64,000 bases of DNA, taken from Lithospermum erythrorhizon (Eukaryota; Streptophyta; Magnoliopsida; Boraginales; Boraginaceae). A program made the position numbers and the translations under genes. The notes below the pieces were generated by a model. It worked only from the letters and a program-made list of their open reading frames with translations. It was not told where the DNA came from and did not search any database. Shown here one piece after another: positions 36,850 through 48,796 of the stretch (positions are counted from its first letter, which is position 1; every line of letters starts with the position of its first letter). Where the stretch lies: positions 186,001 through 250,000 of the forward strand of contig JADFUC010001773.1 of assembly GCA_019722365.1 (NCBI GenBank). Direction: 5' to 3'.

Positions 36850-37625
36850 CAACTTTTATATTTATTTTGAATATCATTATACTATACTTATGGTTATAAT
36901 TTTCTTTTGCTAAGACATAGTAAGACATAGCTATTATCATAAATATATCGAAATTACTTCTAACAGTGTAGTTTAACTTCACATATTTTGATATAAATAT
37001 CAATAATATTATCTTTAATTTCAAATTAATGTATCGCTATATAGTGTTTAAAATATTACAATAAAATATAATTTAGCATTTAATAACCATCAATCTTATA
37101 ATTTTTTTATAATAATAGATTAAAGATGTTAGCATACACAAAATCATAGCACTTTTTGATAATAATATAATTTATTTGTGCCAAAAATACTAATGTAACC
37201 TAAACTTTAAATATAAAGACTCAAATTAATGTCTTTTAATTTATCTTAAATACTAATGAATCCTAAACATTCATTTATTAATTAAAATTTAATAAATTTA
37301 ATTTGCATTCTTTCTTTTACTTATGATTTGTATAAATACTTAATTCAAAATCACTAAACTAATTTTAATACTTATTTTAAATCTATTAGTTTTTATAACT
37401 ATTAATTGCATAATTTTTGTATTTATTTTGAATATTATTATATTATACTTATGGTTATAATTTTTCTTTTGCCAAAATATATTAAGCAATATCTATAAAA
37501 ATATCAAAATTACTTCTAACAATGTAGTTTAACTTCACATATTTTGATATAAATATCTAATATCATTATCATATTTTATATGCATAGTATTGTATTACTT
37601 ATATATAGTGTTTAAAACACTATAA
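36850..37625. repeat. Direct repeat of ~205 bases, 560 bases apart
   Basis: 36855-37055 and 37415-37625 share tatttattttgaatat, tacttatggttataattttt, aattacttctaaca and tgtagtttaacttcacatat in the same order and orientation. The spacer between is AT-rich and unassigned. Probably a partial tandem duplication or two ends of a decayed element. Confidence 0.65.
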
Positions 37626-38394
37626 CGTATATATACTTTTTTTATAAATGGGATTACGATTTTAAAAAATATATAAACTTATAATTTTTTTAATTTAAAT
37701 GGTGCATATTTTGATTCTATAGCAATGTAGAGAATAGAAATTATATTGTAGTTATAATTTTAAATTAATATAATTTAAAAACTATTTGTGCATTAATATC
37801 ATGTAATTGTAAGAATTAGTTTAGAGTATTAATACATGAATGCATTAAGAGCCAAGTAATAAGCAAATTAATACAAATAAATAATTAATAATAATCAATT
37901 ATATGAAAACACTATAACAATAACATATGACGGGCTTAAGAAATTGGCCTTTTAACAAAATCTAAAAACACCATTATCACATCACTTTTATACGTATATG
38001 TATATGGGGACAAGGTGATGTATATATATATATATGCATTGGGAAAGCTTGCTTGTATTAGATCGAACAGTATCTTTTAGAACTGCCTATCATGATACTT
38101 ATGCTAAGCACTCGATCTAGCAATAACACAAATACTTCCTCGTGTCTAAATGATTATCACATTTTAACTTATGTATCATAAAAGTTTCATCTAACAAAAA
38201 CAACCTCGACGCCTTTATGTAACTCATCCTCATCAACAGAGAGAGTCGAACTAACTGCATTCATGGATTCAATTCGATAACGTTATTTCCAAAATAACAT
38301 TTACTACCATATAATTACATCAATGATACAATTCATATGAATCCAGGGCTCCAACTTTATAAGGATAATACAAGGAAACTATGGATGACATTCA
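37626..38394. other. No gene seen
   Basis: AT-rich sequence with a short (ta) run near 38020-38036; the right end is presumably the 3' flank of the DUF569 gene. Confidence 0.45.
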
Positions 38395-38967
38395 TCATAT
38401 TAGGAAACGATTCCTAACTTTATCCCAATAAAATGGTCTCGTGTTTAAACTGCTTGATCTCGACGAGAAATCATCCGATTTTGATCGCCTAAATTGAAAT
38501 TTAAAAACATTAACAATACGAGGTTCAACAACCTCAATGAACCACAACAATTTATATTTTGTGGTAGGCCTATGAGGAATATCATGTGTGATGACATTCC
38601 TATAAGGAGGCAACCCTCCATTTGGTCTCAAAAAATCCCCCATAAGTGTCTTCAAACGAACCTGGAAACCATCTCTAATTGGCTCCCATTCGACCGATAT
38701 ATCTGTCCTTTTCTCGGGCAATATTTGGAGGACCTTTTTGGCGGTGTGACCGTGGCCTATTGGCACGTTGGATGCCGAAAGATATTTGCCAAAACGGCTC
38801 TTGAATCGGACAATGTTTCTCTTTTCTTCACATTCCACTATCCAAACAGAGTTCTCCGAGGATCCGTCGCGGTTTTGGCTGACTGATTCTTCGTCGTCTT
38901 CGGCTGTTAGGTACTTGTCTTTGTATGTAAGAAGGCGTATTTTGGTTGCTCCCATGAACAGGTCCAT
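38395..38967 (-). CDS. DUF569 (actin-crosslinking-like) protein
   Basis: Single-exon frame of 190 residues. Residues 4 to about 145 form a DUF569 domain: an opening MGATKIRLLTYKDKYLTAED, a central RFKSRFGKYLSASN, then VEWEPIRDGFQVRLK and GDFLRPNGGLPPYRN followed by VITHDIPHR, the order typical of the plant family. The fold is the beta-trefoil of fascin-type actin-crosslinking proteins, but the biochemical role in plants is not established. The C-terminus (RRSKSDDFSSRSSSLNTRP) is basic, Ser-rich and probably disordered. Some relatives carry two such domains; this one has one. The start is the first ATG of the frame, and the second Met (residue 5) is an alternative. A TATA-like stretch (tatatataag on the minus strand) lies near 39211-39220. 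No signal peptide or membrane segment seen. Confidence 0.88.
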   Translation of the reverse strand: MDLFMGATKIRLLTYKDKYLTAEDDEESVSQNRDGSSENSVWIVECEEKRNIVRFKSRFGKYLSASNVPIGHGHTAKKVLQILPEKRTDISVEWEPIRDGFQVRLKTLMGDFLRPNGGLPPYRNVITHDIPHRPTTKYKLLWFIEVVEPRIVNVFKFQFRRSKSDDFSSRSSSLNTRPFYWDKVRNRFLI

Positions 38968-39199
38968 TGTTATCTATACAACATGCAAGCATGCACAACA
39001 AATTGTTAAAATTGTTTGTAAATATACACCTCAAATCAATATGATTTTGTTGTTTGTCAATAATGAGATTGTTTATATATTATTGTGTTGTTAATCCTTC
39101 AAGAATATAATTTTGGAAATTATATTCTTGAAAGATGGTCATGTAGGATATAATGGTTTGAGAAAAGTTTAGGAAATTGAAGATGAATTGGGTTTTTGA

Positions 39200-39838
39200 T
39201 ATATACTTATATATACCATGATTGATGATGTTTAGGCTTTTCTTGTAGTTTGTTTTTTGAACCCTATAGAAAGTTTATGTAGCGTTGATCATGCGTAAAT
39301 TGCGATGGATATTCTCTAGTTATACACCATTGTTTTGGCAAATGAATTAAATTATAATTTTTCAACAATATATTAATACATTATTTGAAACAAATGGTCA
39401 CACACATCCTTATTAAAATACTGACATAATCCACAAAGCGACACAGGTAAATCCTTTGTGGATGCCGCTTGACTTCTATTTACACATTTTATTCAAACAA
39501 ACATGAGTCTACATATGGCTTGAAACTAAGACCACTTAACAAAGAAATAACACTTCCATGACACCTTAAACAGCTATGGGAGCAAGAACAAAATTGTCCC
39601 AAATTCTTGTGATGAGACACTATATTAATTCATTTATTATTCTTTCTTCATAGAGGCCCAAAATATCTGAAGTAGTCAACTGGTATGTCCCTGCAATTAC
39701 TTGGCTTCCTCATCTTTCAATCAAGTCTCAAAGCAAGTTGCTGATTCTTATTTAGTACTAACTCAAGAGTCTTCTCCCTCATCCTCCAGTTCCTTGAATT
39801 ACTCCATCATCATCAAATAATCCTGAACATCTTGCCCC
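39200..39838. other. Spacer between DUF569 and NHX genes
   Basis: Promoter side of the DUF569 gene and 3' flank of the NHX gene, both transcribed leftwards. No other gene was recognised. Confidence 0.5.
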
Positions 39839-42800
39839 TCATCTGTAATCACCTTGTGGACCACCAAATATGGGTCTCATATAAGCATCATCGAACCTTC
39901 GCCAGTAGGAGTGGATTGTGTACACTGGTCTTTCTATTAGCATCGACAAATTATCCTTGGCGCGATCGAAGTTGGTTGCCATAGATTCTTCCGTAGACAG
40001 CAAAGGAAGTCTTATGTCTTCCTTTGAAATGCTAGGCTCCCGGTCTATGTTGCTGCTGGGTTGAGATGGAAGCAGATAATTTACAAGTGGTTTTGTCAAG
40101 AAACCAAAAACCTGAAGAAGTTCTCGGTTAGATTCGAGGAACCAAAAAAGAAGAGAGAATTGATGGTTTGGTAACTCCAAATATGATTGTTTCTACTTAC
40201 TATTGTGCTAAATAGTACGATAACGACTGTTGTTGTAACCATTGCAGCATTAGTAGGGTCTAATGTAACGCCAGAGTAAGTAAACTGCATCAGAGAACAT
40301 AGAACATTAAAGCCATAAAAAAATGAAAGAATTCCAGAAAACAATCTAACATTGAAGACTGGATGGAATAGCAATACCTGTTTGAAAGCCAAGGCTATGG
40401 AAACTGCTCCTCTCATAAGTCCAGCCCACCATATTACAATCTGCTTAGTGAAAGGAGGATATTAACTAGGCTTCTTTTTTGTCATCAATGCCAATGATTT
40501 TAAAATGAAGGGTAAATTAACCAACCTGATGATTGAATGTTATCATTGATGATCTTGATCCAGTTCGATTCATATAGTTGGATAACATAGACAGAGGGAA
40601 AACAAATGCCGCACGTCCAACTAGTACCAATAGCATCAAGGTGCCGTATATCTCTAACGAAGACGAAAGACTGAAGAAAATATAATAAGAAAAGCAAAAT
40701 TGTGTCAATACAAGCATGGCTCAGCTATGTTTAGGCAATGACCAAGCCGACAGTGATGTATGGTAGAATAGCTTATGAAGAATAAGAGAGAGGTGTTGTT
40801 TTAAGTACTGTCTCATTGAGTTTTTGTTATCCTTCTTTGGGAACTAGTTGTTTCACAAACATAAATGGCCTAAACCACACTGGTTTTAACTAGCATTTAG
40901 CTATTAAAAAGGGACAATCAATCACATTTAAGAAATCAGGACAATCGATTACATTAAGGAATCTTACTTCAATTTGCTAATTTTCCACTTCTCCATGTCC
41001 AAAGCATCCATACCCACGTAGAGAAATATGAAGGTCTCTGTGATAAAAGACATTGCTGCAAAGACATGCCTGTAAGGAAAATGGTCACATGGAAACTATC
41101 AAATTTTTGTGCACCTTGCAATAATTCATTAACTTCTTTTATACCAGGAGAAACATGAAAACATTTCTTGTTTCATTTCAGTTTGCATCCAGATTATATT
41201 TTGGACCTATTGAATTTACCTGGTAGTAGTTCTCGAACATTCGGTCACATTATACCATGCGTAGTGGGACATGAATATCCCACAAAAGAAGACTGTCAGG
41301 ATGCCACTCAAGTCAAAAAGCTGCAAAGGCAACATTAGGATAAGTTACTCATTTACAAGCCCAATGGAATATTTCAGTTAGACAAAATTTTCAAAAATGG
41401 GCATTCTGCAGTTTACAAAAATATGATTTTCTTCATTTTCCCCAACTAAGGTTCCTCTATTTACATGTAGGTTCATACATGGATAATTTGTACTATACTT
41501 TAAAAGTGACAAATCGATGTCCTCAAAACTATAGCTTGCAATCATGAAAAGAGGATTACAATAGTAACTGTATGTAGAGCCCCATTACCTCAGCCAACAT
41601 GTACGATAGATAGGCCATCAGCATCATAAGAGCAATTTCACGGACAGAGGAATGCCTATATCATCACCAATAAGATCAACACTAACTCTCTTAATCACTT
41701 CAGTGATCGCTTTTAACATTAGAAACATTCTATACTTATGCACGAATATATTTAATATTCAATTGAGATTAAATTTCTACCTTCCAAAATACAAGCCTTT
41801 AAGAACAAACGACGTTGCTAGTCCAGTCTGTACCGAGTAGCAGAAATCAAAATATTAGCATTATTACTTTCACTGGCTATATTATCAACCCTGCTTAAAT
41901 AGGTTAACAACAAAGAAAAGTACTACATATTAATTATTCTCTCTCATATTATAATGTTCAGCAATAATAGATAGCGTAATTCGACTCACAGCAGGCATTG
42001 ATAGTAGAAACTAGAAACCAAGTGAAAAAAGTATACATAAGAGAATAAGAAGAATATTGAATTATCCATCTAAAGATCGATGGGGGGACGATATAAAACT
42101 CTGAACTCACGCCAACACCCAGGGCAGTGCTAGTTGAAAATAAGTAAAAGAAGTCTCCAAGAAGTTGAAGGGCCGTCCAACCATCAACATTAGTAACATC
42201 AATCTTTTGAATTGCATTGAAGAGAACCACCGATGTTGCATCATTGACAACTCCTTCTCCAAAAACAAGGCTGTAAAGCAAAGGAGTCTCATCTTGATGC
42301 AAAACCTACATATAACTATTTCCCTTCAGTATCTCATCCAACTTTTCAGATTAACTGAACACGTACCGGTACCTATATTATATGTATGATTCTTCATACC
42401 GCTTAAACAAACCTGCAGAGTGCAAACAGTATCTGTCGATGAAAAAATAGTCCCCAAAGCTGTATGAAAGTAAATAAAGAGTAGTGTTTCAGTTCATAAA
42501 ACTTAAATGTCAATAAAATGATGCATGTGATTACTCGAACCAAGAATCTAACCAAGATACTCCCGTGCAGTTAACGATTGAAGTTGAATTTGGGAAACAA
42601 CCACCAGGAACCTGAACATAGAAAGAAATGTAAGGTACTATTCACTTGAATAGTTAGGGAACGTAAATAACTTCTGTCAATTTTATTTTAGATGAAATAA
42701 CTGCCAAACTTTAAGATAGCAACAAAGTTAGCTCTAACGATGACAGAACGTTATGTAGTGAATTAGGAAATTCCATATATAAAAAGCTGCACTGATTCAC

Positions 42801-43377
42801 ACATACGTGATAAATCTATGCACTGTATTATTAGCAAGAATACCATCGTTAAAAGATGACCTCCTTTGTTTTTCATGGTCAAAATCAACACTAAGTAACA
42901 CCACTTATTCAATCAAACTATCATGATATTAGTAAAATAGTTTGAAATACTATATTTTGATATATTTTCACAAAACATTGTACAGATTACAAGAAAATAT
43001 TTGAGTTCAAAATTTAAGAAGTCAACCATCCAAATTCAAAACGGGACTATCTTTTGGGTGATGGAGGGAGTGTCTATCAAAATCGAACACGTTATTAGCA
43101 ATCCGTACTACTGTGAAGAGTTCAAAGTAATTCAAACACTGAATGTATCACTGATATGATTGCCTAAATATGAGAGATTAACAATCTCCATTTGGGAAAT
43201 ATACTATGCTTCAACCATTCTCTATCAATAGGCCATCCATATATCAAATAAGAACACATAAGGCACTTTATAACTTTGTAATGCTAAAATATTTTATTAA
43301 TCTCAACATCACTATTGTTACTTGATATTGACATCACTAGAATGGCAGAATCAATCACTAACCAATACTGCATGAAC

Positions 43378-43446
<69 letters not shown>

Positions 43447-44104
43447 CTGACCAAACAGAAATTTATCCCAAAATGAACAAATTAGTACTTATTAGCATCT
43501 ATAATACTCCAAATTATTTCATCACTTACCAGCTGTGATAATGATTGATGATATAAATGCTCCAACAACACCAAACATCATAATGGTGAAGAAGTTATGA
43601 AAGAACTGCTTCTTCTTGACTTGAAATCTGGTGTAAACATGAACAAAAAAAAATCAAGAAAATGCCAAATAATATAATAGAATCTAAAAATATCAAATGT
43701 TTTTATTACCCAGCATTGAAAATGATTGGTGGAAGGAGGTAGATAAAGAACAATTCCTCATCAAATCTCAATATGTGAGAATGTTTTCCGCTGCTCACAA
43801 ACAAGATTATCGTTCCACTAATAGCACCCTTCAAAAAAAAATTCAACCATCACAATAAAAACAGAGTTTTCACATATAGCATGCAAATTAAAACTAGACA
43901 AACAAAATGGGACACAAAAAATGGACAATTTATAATTACAATGAATAAGGCAGTAATGGATTCATTAACCCAACGATTCTCTTCAAGCAAGTGACCAATT
44001 ATCAAACAAAGGCAAAGAATCACAACGAAAACAGTGATGGGTACAACTTGTGCATGGCTAGTATTTGTTACACTACTTGTTGCATACAACATTAAATTCA
44101 TCAT
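39839..44104 (-). CDS. NHX4: NHX-type vacuolar Na+(K+)/H+ antiporter, 14 exons, one base missing in exon 4
   Basis: Exons on the minus strand: 44104-43940, 43828-43710, 43627-43530, 42611-42553, 42459-42413, 42305-42111, 41827-41781, 41655-41589, 41320-41220, 41069-40968, 40670-40526, 40440-40378, 40284-40201, 40111-39839; introns are GT-AG. Length would be about 521 residues, near the 529 I recall for Arabidopsis NHX4. It exchanges cytosolic Na+ or K+ for vacuolar H+. Exon 2 ends with LFFIYLLPPI, the amiloride-binding segment; exon 6 carries GEGVVNDATSVV with the transport Asn-Asp pair; then LSGILTVFFCG, FIFLYVGMDALD, GRAAFVFPLS, WWAGLMRGAVSIALAFKQ and a soluble tail with VYTIHSYWRRFDDAYMRPIF. 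Sequence details favour the NHX3/NHX4 side of class I. Exon 4 is 59 bases; phase and alignment require 60. The base is missing after the codons for LFPKFNF, and the frame then stops two codons later. All other exons are intact, so this is either a recent null allele or an assembly error. Confidence 0.92.
43381..43445. repeat. (AT)n microsatellite in NHX intron 3
   Basis: About 32 uninterrupted AT units lie in the 0.9-kb intron between exons 3 and 4. Such runs are unstable and often miscounted by sequencing. Confidence 0.97.
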
Positions 44105-44156
44105 TTTATGTTCTCACTAATTACGCTACAGGTTCTTGACGGGGTCTTGATCAAAA

Positions 44157-44157
44157 G

Positions 44158-44196
<39 letters not shown>
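44157..44196. repeat. (ATA)n microsatellite upstream of NHX start
   Basis: About 13 trinucleotide units roughly 55 bases before the start codon, in the presumed 5' leader of the NHX transcript (reads as TAT repeats in the mRNA). Confidence 0.95.
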
Positions 44197-44925
44197 GTGT
44201 GTTGAGATTAGTACGAGGTGGTCTTGTAGGAAAATATGATTTGGAGTGTAGTGGTTTTGCATGAGTTAAATGCTTCCGATAATTGGGCAGTGAGGTGAAG
44301 TTGTGTTTGATACGTGGGAATGACAAGTGGCAGTGTTGCGTCATGTGTGTTACACGTGGTGTTGGGAGATTTAGAGTAGTATTATGATTTTCACCCCATC
44401 TTGTTAAGTTACAAAATTTTAATAAGTTACCGCGATTAAAGATATCAAATAAGCATTGACAAGCTGATTATACGATCTGTGCCAAGAAAAATATATAAAA
44501 CGAAAGATTTTCAAATCGATTTAAAACACATAAAAAAAGCATAGATAATAAGTATAAAATTATTAAAGACTCAAACGAGATTGTCTCAGTGGAAATGTAA
44601 CCATCACTTGAATATATTCCATATATCCCTAATTAATAGAGGTGTTTTCTTTTATGAAAATTCCTAAATTGATTCCTATTTAATTTAAAAATATAGAGTA
44701 AAAGTTAAGTTTGTGAGTTAAATTTAAACTTTTTTAAATATTTATGCCAAATAAAATGTTCCTATCAAAAAGGATGAAAGGAGTACCCCTTAATATTAGA
44801 TCATCATCTATTATACTTTATGTAATTTTAAATAATAAATAAAAAGAATATGACAATTCTAAAAAAATACGGAGTACTTAGTATAACATAAAGTGTCACA
44901 TAAAATATAACAGGCGATTTATTAC
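44197..44925. other. NHX upstream region; no gene seen
   Basis: Presumed promoter and 5' leader of the antiporter gene, AT-rich, ending at the gypsy target duplication (atatt, 44926-44930). Confidence 0.5.
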
Positions 44926-44930
44926 ATATT

Positions 44931-45410
44931 TGATATATATATGTATTAGGTTAAGTGTCGAAATGTCGGTACCGCTTAATTGGATAAGGCCCATTTATAA
45001 GAATGACTATCGAAGACGCGCATGTCACAATCAGCTTGGCGAAGCTAAGATTTTCATTTACTTTATATTTGCCTATAAATAACTTACCTATACATTTATT
45101 TTCAAGTCCAATTTACTATTTTCTAGAAGTACATTCACTAAAATACAGCACTAATTTGACGCTGGGCGTTCGTGATACTCCAATGGTCACGCCAGTACTA
45201 CGACGGATCAAGTTTTGACTCGACTTGCTGCATTTCGCAACTTCGCATTTTCTAAAGATCCGTGAGGCCGCAGCTTTTCTCAAACCATACCCAAGAGGAC
45301 TATTTCCACCAGATTGACTCACATAGTTGAGAGTCCAATTGTAATACAAAGTCTCAGAATAGAGTCCAAGGAACATTGTGATCTTAATAACTTAGTGGTT
45401 TACGATTATC
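44931..45410 (+). repeat. Left LTR of the gypsy element
   Basis: 480 bases starting tgatatatatatgtattagg and ending cgattatcg (right LTR: caattatca). It shares with the right copy tttattttcaagtcca, caaaccatacccaagaggac, ctatt, gattgactcacatagttga and cttaataacttag. Divergence between the two LTRs is substantial, so the insertion is old. Confidence 0.85.
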
Positions 45411-47850
45411 GTTGGCATTGCTTAAACGGATTAAAAAGACAATTCAAGATACAAACATGTTTGGAAACAAGAAACAATACGAAAACACACGTTCTCTAAC
45501 TAAATAACCCGCCTGACGAGTACAACATGCCACAATACTCGATGGAAATTGAAGCAGATACAAATGGGTGGTTAATGAAAGTGGAACGCAAAAGAGATAA
45601 GACAATCCAGTTTCTCGCTATATACCCACATCATATTGTGACAATTGCTGAGAGTAGCGAGGCACCAAGGCTCAAAACAATTTCTCACAGAGAAGCGCCC
45701 CTTGGGCGCCATAGCATCTATAGTTGTACCTTACAACTCAAGATGCTACGTAAGCCTCCAAAAGGAAACTTCAAGATACGAAGGAAATGATTAAAGAAAT
45801 ACTCCACAAATTGCCAAGAAGGAAATGTGAAACAAAAATGTCATTTACGTATAGGTCGATGCAAGCATCAATCGCCAAAAAGGTTTGCTTTTACCAATTC
45901 ACCTTTTCATTGCATAAGCCAAGCGACCTTATCAAACACTTACAAAGCGGTTTCAGCATTTACAATCACATAAATAATCCGTATTATTTACGCAAAATCA
46001 TTCTCTAAATAGCCCAACGACAAAGCCCTCGACCGGTATATGACGCACGCTTAAGTCCATAGGTACTTATCAACAAACAAATAATGCTTTCATCGCTAAG
46101 TTCGATTCATTATCCAAAGCATCAAGATGAAATAAGACTAATGACATCAACAAGTAATAAATGAACTCGGTGCTACCAAAACGATATAATGAACATCCTT
46201 GAGCTCAATAATAAGGTAGCTTATATGGCCTTTTATAGAGGTTTAAGGTACGTGAAGCTAAAAAGGCTTCAGATTGGAAACGCCATATCCAAGCCGACTG
46301 GGCCATCAAGGTACAACAATACAATCGAAGAATTGAAAACCAAAGAAGCTAAAGGGAAAGACCCAAGATGTCCTCACTTGCAAAACGAACACGGTCCAAA
46401 TCACCCAGAAAACAAACTGCTTGGGAAAAGATTCACAGATGGGGGCACGCCCTTCAAGAGGCTTATTAATATGATTCTAACCACGTATGGGTTGATTGTT
46501 GCACAAAAATACGCCTTCTAAGCCGGTTAACACCATTAAGGGTGTCTGTGAGGGAAGTATTCTCACAAATAGATTACAAGAATTTGTTTCCAAAGGCGCG
46601 ACGGACGAGGAGCGCACTGCATAAAGCGCCGAGCAAAACCGCCATCAATCCCATGTAGAACATCGACATGACATTGTCGAGTGTCGAACTTCAAATCGAA
46701 ATTGAAAAGTTAATTAAACTCGATATCTAAAGGAATTTGTAGACAAGGGGACCGGGACGCCTCCACGTCAAAACCGGCCGGTTCCAAAGTGGAAAACCAT
46801 CCACTGATACAAAATGAACCGCAAGAAGTACTCCTAGTAAATGAAAGTATCGATACACCGCAGAGGAGGCGAGATTCCGAAACTCTAGGAAGATCTATGC
46901 CCGTAAAGAGGGTGTATTCCATCGATGAAACAACAAATGGATGAAAGAGTAGAGGTGATAAGTTTTTCCGACAAGGAATCAAAGTGGTAATAATTACCTC
47001 GCGATTTAATTCCAATGGTAATCGCCCGCCAACAAATTTCACAAAGAGAAATGATGTTTCAGAGATACCGGGTAGCTTCAAAGAGACGTGCTATACTTAA
47101 GCACATTTGATAAGTGGTGCTTACCACGAAGTCTAATCAAACCGCCTCCATACACTATTACTGTGTCACTGGTCGCACAATCAAAGCAAGAGGCGAGGTC
47201 ACGCTAGACTTTAGAGTAGCAAAGTGGACAAGGATATCCATAATCGCAGCACAATTTATAGTGGTAGATTTGGGGGATTCTCATATAACGGGCTGATTGG
47301 ATGTCTTGAATCCTAACCGCTTTTACCTACTATCAGGTCACCGGTTCACTCAAGATTTAAGTTCCCTATTCCGGGGCATAGAAAACATGCGACGACCAAA
47401 AGAAGACATGATAAGTTATCAAACATCGGCCTCCGCTTGTGGTGTTAAGTAAAGCCAACCAAGAAGAAAGTGAAGTAGAGAAAGTCACATGGAGGCGAAG
47501 GTGTTAAACGTAAGACAGACAACTCGCCAAGTTATGGATAACGAAAGAAATATGAACCCATGAGAGGCAGAAATTGCCTTGAACAAGGAAAGGTGGATAG
47601 AACTTTTCGGATAGGATCAAAGTTGGGCGAAGAGCACAAGCAAACCGATAGCTCTCGTGTTAGACATGCAGATGTCAGTTGGGGACCAGAGGATACGCGA
47701 GAATGTATCCTAAGGCAGCTTCTATACATAAGTCAGATGTGGATCTCACTTTCCAACCAAAGAAAACAAAGTTAAGCGGTTGTTTAAATTATAAAAGAAT
47801 AAAGCGATTAGAGAGGAGGTACAGACGCTGTTAAAAGCTAACGCCATTCG

Positions 47851-48796
47851 TGTTGGGGAATCTAAGTATGAATTTTACTTGTGATTAAATACCAAATTCA
47901 TACATTCCGATCTCAAAATGACATAATTATCTAAAATTCATATAATGACTTATATGAATACGAGAGTACTTAGCTGTAGATGTCGCCGAAATCTATTCCA
48001 AATCTTTCACGAAGCTCTCAATTCCATCGTTAAGCACTTTAAATGTAGTGCCTCTAGTCGTCCACACCAGAGAGGCTGAATCGTACATTTGCGTCCGCTA
48101 GAACACGGATCAATTGATGAAAAAATCAAGAGAATAATCAAATTCTCTTGAGTTTTCGCCATATATGGGGTGTCGAGAGGCTAGGATTTTTCATTTCATG
48201 AATCATTTTATGAAAAACCTAATAAGCTTACTTTTTATATAAATTAACCTAAAGCCCAACCGAATAGCTTAACGAGCCGACTCAAGTAAATTTAATTAAA
48301 CCGTTAAGTAAATTAAACACTAACAAGTTGTTAATAGTAACTACAAGTTACTAACGAGTTAATTCAACTATCACTAATTCAATTGACTAATTAATTAATT
48401 CGGGTTCATCCAATTTATATTTTACATTATCAATGTAAAATTCTCAATTGAGAATATTTGTTTATTACAATCAACTCTCAATTTAGCAAATGTAGTTTAA
48501 TTTCATACATGAAATATAATTCAACGTCACTGTATGTGACGTATCTTTAGGCTCGTATAATAGTAGTTGTATAATAATAATAATTGACCAATTACTATTA
48601 TAATGATTAATGAAAAGATCTCAGAATCGTCATAACCCCTTAAATTATCATGTAGAACCCACACTAGTAATATACAATTACTAAGGTGAACACTAAGTTC
48701 CAAAGAATCACATTTTAACTAATCCTAAGAAACGACCGATACACAATTGTCGCAACGGCATAATAAAAGTGAATCAATTTTCATTGATTTCCAACA
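47851..48796 (-). mobile_element. Solo copia LTR nested in the gypsy RT region
   Basis: In plus orientation it begins tgttggggaatctaagtatg and ends ttgatttccaaca, 946 bases with TG...CA borders. It belongs to the LTR family of the two copia elements at 5.3-21.3 kb and is reversed. It interrupts the RT coding sequence between ANAIR and ELKF. Flanks attcg (47846-47850) and ctgcg (48797-48801) are a plausible decayed 5-bp target duplication. No copia internal sequence is present, so this is a solo LTR left by LTR-LTR recombination. Confidence 0.82.

Noticed and set aside
43056..43080. MITE-like end (gatggagggagtgtc) in an NHX intron
   Set aside because: The motif is typical, but no partner end could be placed in the same intron.
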